A stretch of DNA of 24,889 bases from Reticulitermes lucifugus. Its lineage: Eukaryota > Arthropoda > Insecta > Blattodea > Rhinotermitidae. The translations under genes and the position numbers were made by a program. The stretch lies in the NCBI GenBank assembly GCA_026260175.1, contig JAKCWW010005939.1, forward strand, positions 1 through 24,889, written 5' to 3'. The notes beneath the pieces were generated by a model. It made no database searches. It was not told where the DNA came from and saw only the letters and a list, made by a program, of their open reading frames with translations. How positions within the stretch are numbered: the stretch's first letter is position 1; each line of letters begins with the position of its first letter. Positions 12,301-23,000 of the stretch are shown in pieces.

Positions 12301-15300
12301 AATTTACCACCTACATGGTACCTGTGGCCACACCATATTACTGACATGTTACATCAGAAAATGCCCCATCCTATCAGGCACCATTGTCAACAGCTAGAGT
12401 TAAGCTGCATATTCACACTGTGGAACAAGGTAATTTGCATATTCCACAGACATACTAATGAATTTTTGAAGGAAAAATTATTTTTCATATGACTGATGAC
12501 AGCACTGAAAAAAACAGAAGTTCATGAGTACTGTTCCCTTACCTGATGACCTAACTGCAGCTGTTGCTCTTCGCATCATCTCACGCAGATTCACGGAGCG
12601 GGAACCCAAAGCATTGGTTATCACGTTAATGGACTCCAGGCCCAAGTTGTTACTGCTGCTGTTTCCTTCTAGTATACAGAACCAGACATACACACACAAA
12701 CACATTTACATTTATGTATCTGATCATTAATACATAAAACATACACATTCTATAAACTTACAAGAGAAACACATCACATGGCTACAATATAAGCCACTCA
12801 CCAAGCACGGTATTCCACATTCAAACAATACGTGAAGACATACACAGTAACTATTTCTTCACTGCTTTATTCACTAAAACTGCACAAGTAATTCATACTG
12901 TATATAATTAATATTGTATAGAACTCATACTGTATATTTTAACAATTCTGAAAAATAAAAGGCAATGTAAGTAGGGATATAAAACTATGATCCCAAGATT
13001 CTTTCACAGGCAATATGGAACAATATTCTACACACCTTGATCTCCTTCCTTGTTTGAAGTTGGTGCACACATGGTGACACAAGCATGAAGGATATTACGA
13101 TTACCATCACACCGTTCCATCAATATACTCTGCAGCGAAGTTCCTACATCACTGCAACACTCTGAAACAAAGGATGCTGTAAGCTGATCATAGAAAAATC
13201 CACTACAACTTTATCTGTCATTTAAAATTATTTTATACAAGGCTTCAATGTTTTTCAGTTTTTGGCTCTACAAGCAGAAAAAAACCGCATGCCAGGAATG
13301 TAAAGTTTTTACTCACATAACAAAATCCTACACTAACTGCAATTCAAGTGTATAGGCAACATTAAAAACACATTAGAAATCCATATGTGTTTCAAACGAT
13401 GAGTCTGTTACATCATTCTTAACCCAGAAACGGAACACAGTATTTGCTAAACACAAAGAAACTGATTTTTACGTTGCAACGTCAAAACCTTCCCATGTGT
13501 TTAAATTGTCTGAACTGCTGGTACAAAGAAACAAGCATGTAACTACCCAGCTACAAAAACAAGTTCAGGTTAAAAACAAATACTTTTTTTCTCGTGTCAT
13601 TCCAAAAGAAACTTCGTAACACACAAACTTCAGGTGTGTTTATAACCAGATGCTTTATTTCACACATCCCAACTTGCATGAGCTGGCACCACACAGGAAA
13701 GTAAATTACCAGTATACTCAATCATTAAATACAGTAGAACCCCCGTATCCGTGGATTCGGTATCCATGGTTTACCGCAGCCCGAAAATATTAAATGGAAA
13801 ATTCCAAAAATAAACGATTCTTAAGTTTCAAATTGTGCTCCATTCTGAGTAACATGGTGAAACCTTCCCGCCCCATCACGCTCAGTACATCACTCATCTC
13901 TCTTTGTCCTCTGTACCCACGCTGGCCCGCTTTACTCGCATCCAGTTAGCCTCTAGTGTTCTCGCTGTCCGTATTCGTGGTGCCAGGATCACTAGCCTAA
14001 TGGTGGTAATATCTTATTGTGCGTAATTTATCAATTAAACTTTATCATAGGTATGTATGTAAACGAAAAACGACTTATATATAGGGTTCACTACTATCCG
14101 CGGTTTCGGGCATCCGTGGTAGAGCTTGGAATGTATCACCCGCGGATACAGGGGGACTACTGTATGTACCTTTAAACACACATAATATAAAATCTGTAAA
14201 TGAATTACAACCTTATACAGGAAACTTTAAAAAATTTAACCTGCAATTAAACAGTCCTACTTTCTTCACCTGTCCTAAGAATATAGTCAGAAGCAATGAA
14301 AAACACACTGCTCCAGTATTAACTGTCTACTGTTCATACATTTCTGTTTTGTACTCTGAATTTATGTAAGAAAAATCATGACCATCATGAATGTAAAAGA
14401 ACTAAGCTTGAATACTGATAAAAAATGTACAAAATACTTCAGCGACTATGGGGGGAGTAAAGCAAGAGGAAAAAGGCAACGAGGAGGAAAGCAAAGACAG
14501 CAAACTGAAAATGCATACTACACAGTAACTACCTGGTTTACTAACACAGTATGAAATTTTGACTTCTGATTAGAGCTATACACAGGACAGTCACTGCACT
14601 GGGAGGGTATTTGGCAGCTGTGTCACTGTAACAGCATTACACGGTGATTGTTACTAGCCCACTTGCAGCATCCATCTTATATATCTCTCAGAATAAACTG
14701 TATCTGCACAAAACAAAGACCCGTAATACCACTAGACCTAAGGCCATGCCAAACACTAACTCTGACATCATGTACTGGAACAATGTGTATAAGATGTGAA
14801 TATTTTGTAATTCAGTATGCATCATCTTGTCTCTTCACATGTCCATGCAATAAAACCACACCATATCAACTTCAGATCCAAGCTCACCAGAATTATGTGC
14901 CAGTTACAGAAATCAACCTATCATGTTGCTGAGAAGTTTCAAAAGTACTGCTGCACTTCTCACAAGGTTCCCTTCATATGGATGTGCATAAATTTATACC
15001 ACAACACTGAGTGTCTTACGCATACATATAATTATGTCCGTAAGATACTTGTATCCTGAATTAGTTTTATGTACGTGGCCACAGCAGGGTAAGTTTCTAT
15101 TAAATGTAACACGTAACTTACATGCAGCCAATACATTCTTGTTTGACATTTTACATAAAAATTACTGTAAAAAAGGTTGTGTATTTTTTAAATATCTCTT
15201 ACCATACCACAAAAAAATTTCATTATCCTACATCAAGTTGTGTTCATCAGAAGTATGCATCCCCATCATATCTGCATTAACGATGGCAGGAAATTGAAAA

Positions 15301-18300
15301 ATATGCAGGCAAAATGGTGTTTAGTGCCATAAAAGTCATACCATATTTCGTAACAATCTGACAGCTGCATTTGGTGAGCGGTGGATGCCAGACACACACG
15401 GGCACATGAATGGACAAATCAGTATGATGACTCACAAACCTACCTTCCATTACAGAATGATGAAAGCAGGCTAAAGAAGTGTCACATGGTATCAATACCA
15501 AATAAGAATCAGAAACAATCATAAAAGTGTTACAAATGAAGATCTAAAATATTGACAATTGTAGCATAAACCATCACTTATTTTAATACATTAAATTACT
15601 TACTAGCATCCTGTTCAAGGTTCAACAACACCTGTTTAACACCTTCAATGTCACATCGGAGTATTCTAGGCATGAGAACTTGGGATTCCAAGGCTAGAAC
15701 AATGACAGCCACCTGATTCTTCAAATTAGAACCAGGAGGGACACTAAGAGCATGAGTTCCTGCTCCTATACACCGCACAGGTGGGAGATCTAGCCAGTGT
15801 GGATCGCGAATACTATCCACACAATCCTTTGCAAGTGGATAGATTGTACTGTTACCATCTCTAAGAATCAGCACACTCTCACTTGTCTGAAATGTGAAAT
15901 AAATATGTAAAAAGCAGTGTTGTGTCATAATTTCTGAAATATTAACTGCTTGCTATAACAAATATTTCAGAGTCTGGATTAACCCTTTGGCACTGGAATT
16001 AATGCCCAGTGTGACATGCAGGAGATCGGAATTTAAATGACAGCTGCATAAGGAAGGCCATTAAATGGCTGTCACCCATGCTTGACGTTCTGTATTTTAA
16101 GCATCACACTACGTGACAGGATTACCTGACATTAGGCACAAAAGGGTTAACCAAATCCATACACCAGTCACTCCTGAGAAGCTACCAGTTACACACTGAG
16201 CCAAGGAACTCCCCACATTTTATGGAAGTCAAGAGGTTCATTCTAGATTTACTGCTTCCATTTTTTGGATCATTAACATTTGTGCAACTGAGTATAGTCA
16301 ATGGATTACAGACATACAGTTCTTCTGTTACTAATGTATTTTAAGAAGATAATATAACCATACCAAATGATACACCAAACATCAATAAATGCACAACACT
16401 GTAACAAAAATATAAACAAAGTACCAAAAAACACACTGCAAATTCACAAGCTTAGATGACATCAAAAATGTTTGAAAATGAGGCCTACGCTTTGGATGCT
16501 ATGAAGGGTAAACAGAATCGAAAGATCCTGCTATCCCTGGACTGCTGCCCTGCTCACCCAGCGAATACGCAATTGCACGGAATTCACCTGGCACTTTCCC
16601 CAGCCAGTTGTACCAGTTAATAACAGCTTATGTATCTTGGGATCATTAGCTCATTTAAACTGAATTATTGAAGGAACCTTGTTCAGAAGGCAGTTTCATT
16701 GTTGGAATGGAGCAAGGACCTATGGCAACTAAAGATAAGTGTGTATGATGCTTTGCATTACGTTTTTCAAAACACAGAATGAAGTGCAAGTATCTACTAC
16801 AGAGAAATGCTTCAGGAAAGCTGGCTTTTATTTGGATACTAATGCCCTGAACCTGTAGGAAACTGAGACCATCAAATATATGCAGACTGGCACAATTGGT
16901 TCAATATTCAATACTTCTTCCAAGGCCTGTCGGATGTCCTGGTTGCTACATCCATTCTTCTTTAAATGCTCAGTTTCTTCCTCTAGACTATCTGCATCAC
17001 AAATGGACCTTACATAATAAATGAGTATTGACAAGAGGGCCAGCTTCTGTGCTGGGTGTTGTTCAGGCTCAGCGTGTTGGGAGGGAACATATGCGTTAAG
17101 TTTTCTGTATACAGTGTGACCAAGTGAGTCATCACTCCTCTTCTTTATGAGCACATCATGAAACTAATGTTTTATCCTGTTCTGTCTCCATGGTGAACTT
17201 AATGTTTGCATGTATGCTGTTGAATGCTTTGCAGCACATAAAAGTTTTATTTTCAACTCACTGCACTAGTGCAATAAGTTGGAAATAAATTTACTTACAC
17301 ATATATATACAGCAAAACCCCTATTTAATGAATTGCTTGGGGATTAGAATATATTTCACTAAATCGAGGTTTTCACTAAATGGAGATTTGTTTATATGGA
17401 GCTATTGTCGGGACATGAAAAAATCATGACTAAATCCGGGATTTCACTAAATGCGGGAACATTAAATCGGGGTTTTACTGTGTGTGTGTGTGTATATATA
17501 TGTCCATTGCATGCAAAATGCATAATATCAAGTTTGTTGGACCTCTTTTCCATGTGACCAAACTACGAAAATATCATCCACATACCTCTACCAGTGGGCT
17601 GGCTTTTTTTACACTGCACTAAAGACACATTGTTCAAAGGCTTGTGCATACAGACTGGCTATTACTGGAGATAGGGGCAATCCCATGGTGACACCACCAA
17701 TGTGGTCACAGAATATGCAGTCATGCAACAAATAATGTGGTTGTGAGAACCTGTGTGATTAGGTCTATAGTCTCATTCTGAACACGTGGCAACAATATCT
17801 GCAATGTGAAATGAGTACTCTTGTTCCCCGCTTTCAACACTCTTCAAGAGTGTATACAACAGTGTATAATAACCATGTGTGGATACAGTACCTATTACAC
17901 TATACATTAAAACAACTGCACACTTCACACGTTCATATCTTACACATGTATGTCAATAAACAGATACATATGCCATTCCTTCACACATACAACAGCTGAA
18001 ATGATATACCCTGTAACTATTTTTCATGCCTTAGTCACATACACTCATACAGAGATTACAACAGACCATCTACAAACATACCTCCCCAGCACTTATCAGA
18101 CTGATGTTCTGTGGTTCCAGACCCAGGAATGAGCTCGTATCAGATGGAAACGGACTGTCTTGTTCTGCCCTGCCACTGCTCAGATTGTAGACTACATAGC
18201 TCAGTTTCATGCCTGTCTTCACTACTGCATGAATACCTGCAAGGCAATTTAAAATTCATTACGTATGAAACAAACTGCACTTAAAATTTTAACCTTCTGT

Positions 18301-20046
18301 TACCTGGAGATACAACGGACTGGTAGTAGAAGCAGAAAAGACATTTTAATGGCAAATTATACAGAAGCTATTTTGTTTATTTTAACTCCCGACAATGCAA
18401 CACATTATCTGACATTTGGAAATGTGTCCATGCAAACATGTTTCATGTAATTTTCTTAAGACATCCATTATAAGAGACTGCTGTATACAAGTGGCACACA
18501 ACAAATCTCAATATTTTAAACCCTAAACATCTTCAAAAAACTACTTGTATAGTGCCAATACAAAATGTTCACATGAAGGTGAATATAACATATTTATCTG
18601 AATATAAAACAAAACTGTGTAAGATAACCCTCCTTTACAATCTTCAATTTTCAAGAAAATACCTAACAAAAAATGTGCAGGATAAGGATTTATATGGGCA
18701 ATTTTTCAGGAATGGAAGAAATGAACAACAATTGCGACAAAAGGGCACATAAGGGAACAATGGATAGAGGTTTCACTGGATTCCACAGATGGTAGTTACT
18801 AATGGGGGGGGGGTGGCGGCGGCGGCGGCAAGGGATAACAGAGTAAGATGGTATGTACAAAAAACAAAATTGCGAAGGTACTGAACATAAAAAACGGGGG
18901 GGGGGGAAATGAAAAAGAAGGGGAAGGGGAGAGAGAGGGGGAAGGGGGAAGGGAGGGGAGGAAACTGCCCAACAGAGGACCGAGATCAAGACAGGACTAA
19001 CAAGATATGAAACAATGGGGAAGATATTGTGAAGAAGCAGCTTTGGGAAGCCAGAGATACACAAGAGGTTTGGGTCCTAGACAACCTACACAAAGTGGAA
19101 ATATCTGTGGTGGACGATGGAGGAGGAGACATATCTTTTAATACTTAACAGCATAAAGAAGCATGGCATCTGAAATGTGCATAAGTCTAATATTATGCAT
19201 ACCAGATGTCAACATAAACAAACAACAAAGAGTTTGGGGTTGATGTCATTCACAAAGTATACAAGTCAACATTTTCTGGAACAGCAGTATCAGGTGTACG
19301 TCACACATGCCAAACCAGACTGTGTTTAGGTTTGATATAAAGCATGCCAAAGAGAATGGTACACAGCCCACTTAACAGAGTAAACCAGTATTTTATTCAT
19401 TAATTAATTATATTAATTATTAACCTTGTCCATCAACTGTGATTGTGAGAATCTGTCCTCCATCAGCAATATTTACTCTCCGTGGGATACGCACAAAACA
19501 ATCTGGAGCACGAGAAGTAGTTCCAGATTTTATCACCTGCCAACACAACACATGCAAGATCATTACCATTTAGAAATATGATACTTATATAACAGATGAC
19601 AAAAGTTATCACTACAAAACTGACTACTTTCGGAGCCTGAATAAGAACCGAACAATGGCATGAGAGCAAATCTAGTATTCATCACTGAAAATTATGAATT
19701 TACAAAAGCTGTATTCTTGTTGCTGTCTAATATTCCATGCTGTTGCTCATCAACAACAAACGTTTTATTCCATCCAAAGAACTGTCAATTCAGAACGTAC
19801 ACATATATGAAACATACTACAAAAAAGTTAACAGGTATTTCAAAACGTATATTACTGGATATTTGGCCTAAAAACAATTTACATAGATGCATAAAATTTC
19901 AGTGGTCATTAGATCAACACTTTGCAGTCAGTGTGTCTAACTTTGCACACTGCTACATGTATAACAGAACAGAATGGCGTGAGCATTCTACAGTACAAGT
20001 GATCGACAAACCTCACAGAGGAGTCCCAGGCCCACTATGGCTGTCA

Positions 20047-20086
<40 letters not shown>

Positions 20087-23000
20087 GGAGAGAGAGAGAG
20101 AGCTATTTCACTGTATATGCCCATAACTCATCCCATTGGCAACCCTGTCTGCCTGTTGAATACGATGCATTAGTCTGCTGTTTGAAATCTTATGACAGGC
20201 AATACGGTCCACCAAATTAGCTCCAGTGTGACAGTAACTCAGCCCCACAAAGGAATCATGTTAACACAACATAAGTAACATGTACAATCCAATACATGTA
20301 ACTATACAGTTATGGAGAGAAATGCTGTAGAAATGTTACATAACTGCAGAATACACAGCAGTCACTGTAAGTGTTTAATTTTAATTCCTGCAAATTAACC
20401 TTTAGTCAACCTGGGTGGGCATATAAATTTTAAAGCATGATTTATGAAAAACATGAGAATAATCTGAACAGAAAAGAAATTATGAAAGAAATGACATTTT
20501 GTGGAAAATAAAACAGAGATTATACAGCACATCTTAAAAACGCAGTAAATTTCCTTCTTGCTTAATATATAAAATGAATTACTAGGGGTACTTTCCTATA
20601 TGCATTCACACATGCAAACACAGGTCTTTACAAGGTTAAACAAAAATACCAGAATGATTTTCTTTTAATTTTGGAGAATGCAAGTGAAAGAATGAAATAA
20701 ACACACTGTATCCTATACGCATGAATGCACCTTTCATAATAAAATAACTAAAACCGTCTTAAAATATGGTGTAATGTAATATGAAAGTTTCTTAATATTT
20801 GAAAATTTGAATCTTCTGGGATGTCATACTGTGTCATTCGGCAAACAATTCTAGGCATTTTGAGGGCCCATGGTGCCTTCATCTGCAGCATCAGAGAGTC
20901 CAACATACAGTGTGGTATGCCAAAAGACTTTAATCTTAAGCACCACTGTTGTGAAAGCTTCAAATCTTGCATCCTTAATACGGATTTTAACACTTTTATA
21001 AAAATATATTCCCGATGATATATTCCCTGTTATTTATCACCATGGCAGTGCACAATGATGGCTTTATGAATTTAACAGCTGCCATGCGATGAAGCAGCAG
21101 TGGACATAGGTTGTTTCTGTATTATAAAAGCTAATGATGATTTATCACCTAAAATCCATACCAGATGGACAAAAATAGAGAATAAAAAAGGATTTTATAT
21201 ATAAGACTACAAAAGCGACCAAATGTAATCTTAATTTTTTTCCAAGTACTGGTATCTCCCCGTTTTTAAATACATACATCTTCCATACTGACAACACATC
21301 TATTAAGGAAAAATTGACTGACCTGGAGCTCATCTTTTCTCATGAGCCTGCAGTCTTGTAGAAGGCTAACTGTATCATCAGATGTAAGGTCTTTCATTTC
21401 CTTGCAATCCTTGGTGCAAGGAAAACGGACTGCTACATGTGCCCCATCGACTTTCAATACCCTACCTGCAAAAGGAGCACATATAATAAATATGTAATAT
21501 CACTTGACTTTGGTAGCGTTAATTAAAGACTGACACAATCCTACAATTAACATCACCCAAGTAAATTATTTACTTGCTCTATGGTATACTGTTGCTGACA
21601 GTTATTCAACTGTTTTAAGAAACTGTCTTATTGTTATGACAGCTGAAGGCTCACAATCTTCCTGGCAAGATCCATCTCAGTATTCTACCATTTGTGTCCA
21701 CGAATCCTGTGGTTTTCAGGAAATGTCAGAACAAAATGTGTGCATTTCTTATAGCCTAATGTCTTGTCCATTTCCATCTTCTTGAAATAAACTTTAATTT
21801 TTGTGTGGAAAGACACCTCCTGTTTAGGTTAATCACACTGACAATACTTGGTGAAAAATCATAAAACTCTCCATTCCCATTGTTTCATCTCTCCAGATCC
21901 AAACCACCCCACCAGCAATTTGTTCTTTAGCACCCTCAACCCCTATTGCTCATTCAGAGTAAGAGACTGAGCTTCATCCCTTACCCCAGAAAGAAAACGG
22001 AGAGAGAGAGATAAACTTGCACGGACAAAATATCTACAATAATGCTTTCACATATTTCACTGTGTATTACATTGGCCTCTACATTACACACACGGAAGGT
22101 TTAGCAGTAGAAACGTAAGAATTGTCTTCAGAACATCAGTACAAACAAGGGCTCATTACAGCCTAATTTATGCATCAACGAAGAAGAAAAAAATACTTTC
22201 AGACCCCACTCTATTCAAAAAACATAATTTTTAATATCATCATTATAATGAAAATAACAGCATACAAATACATATATGAGGTTGACATATCCTGGTTCAC
22301 ATATTTAAAAAATACAACATACAAAAAAAAAAGACTAATTGGCTTTCATCATGATAAATCGATATGGAAAGATTCTATTGCTTTTATAATATCCTACAAT
22401 TCTGTATTACAATAATGGGAAAACTAAAATGCTTTCAATTTTATAAGTTGTTATATTACATATATATTCCAAGCTACCTTAGGTGTGATTTAATAAAACA
22501 GTATAAAATTATAATAAAAGCAATTTGTAAGAAACAGATCTCTTTCACATTAATAAAAATTACAAATGTTTTAACCACCATCCGTTTTATATTTTTACAC
22601 TTTCTTGCTTGATTAAGGCCCTTTAGGGCTGAAACATGCAGTGAATATAAAACAAATATTGTTTATATAATAAAAAATTGTTGTGTTAACTGTGTCACCT
22701 TCAATACATTGAGTTACTGAAACACAGTGGGATGTCCTCTGTTAAAACTTGCACCTGTCCTCAAGCTGATGATTTGAGTCCATGCCATCTGACCCTGCTT
22801 CTTCAAGATCCACTGTAATATCTTCCCATCAACACACAGGTCTTCCAAATGGTCTCTTTCAAGTTTCCTCACCAAAACTCTACGTGCTTCTTCCCCCTGT
22901 GTGCCACATGTCCCACCCACCTCATCCTCATTGATTCAATCATTATAATAGTATCTGGCAAGATGCATAAATCATGAAGCTCCTCGTTACACAATTTTCT

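Larger units (their letters stand above)
10872..12542 (-). other. hyd intron g/h with trinucleotide repeats
   Basis: This is a 1671-bp phase-1 intron holding AAT/AAC repeats (11040-11080), AAT repeats (12013-12040) and a GGT/GAT tract (12170-12247). Nothing else is recognisable. Confidence 0.8.
16828..17800 (-). pseudogene. Penelope-like element, RT remnant split by a MITE
   Basis: Minus-strand pieces in order: VLTTTLF (about 17755-17735), [20 protein letters not shown] (about 17690-17635), an in-frame stop, [18 protein letters not shown] with the catalytic YVDD at 17573-17584, then the MITE 17310-17480, then [20 protein letters not shown] (about 17230-17175), a frameshift, [20 protein letters not shown] and the [15 protein letters not shown] helix with [11 protein letters not shown]. 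This order ([14 protein letters not shown], SIHx[18 protein letters not shown], CDADSLxEE, DIRRAL) is the RT-to-linker region of Penelope-like elements common in insects, recalled from the family. Several stops and frameshifts show it is dead. The GIY-YIG end is not present. Confidence 0.85.
15887..18081 (-). other. hyd intron d/e, a transposon graveyard
   Basis: This is a 2195-bp phase-0 intron holding a piggyBac-type MITE, a Tigger/pogo transposase scrap, a Penelope remnant and a pogo-like MITE nested in it. The stretch 17810-18081 has no recognisable feature. Confidence 0.85.
18237..19424 (-). other. hyd intron c/d with G-rich tracts
   Basis: This is a 1188-bp phase-1 intron. It contains a MITE end (18752-18778) and two G-rich tracts (18803-18833, 18896-18963). 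At 18463-18483 the sequence CATTATAAGAGACTGCTGTA looks like another TA-flanked element end, but I could not find its partner. Confidence 0.7.
19537..21322 (-). other. hyd intron b/c
   Basis: This is a 1786-bp phase-0 intron. It contains an AT/GA microsatellite (20050-20101) and one foldback-family repeat (20790-20980). The plus-strand open stretch at 19660-20220 runs through the microsatellite and resembles no known protein. Confidence 0.75.

Noticed and set aside
18298..18483. Possible MITE between ACCTGGAGATACAACGGACT and CATTATAAGAGACTGCTGTA
   Set aside because: The right end looks like a TA-flanked element terminus, but the proposed left end matches it at only about half of the positions.
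18690..19064. Minus-strand open frame rich in Pro/Leu/Phe, signal-peptide-like
   Set aside because: It is a translation of the purine/G tract on the other strand. No domain, no splice context and no conservation are visible.
19660..20220. Plus-strand open reading frame of 186 codons
   Set aside because: It runs through an AT/GA microsatellite (YIYIYI repeat), resembles no family, and overlaps the intron of hyd on the opposite strand. It is long by chance.
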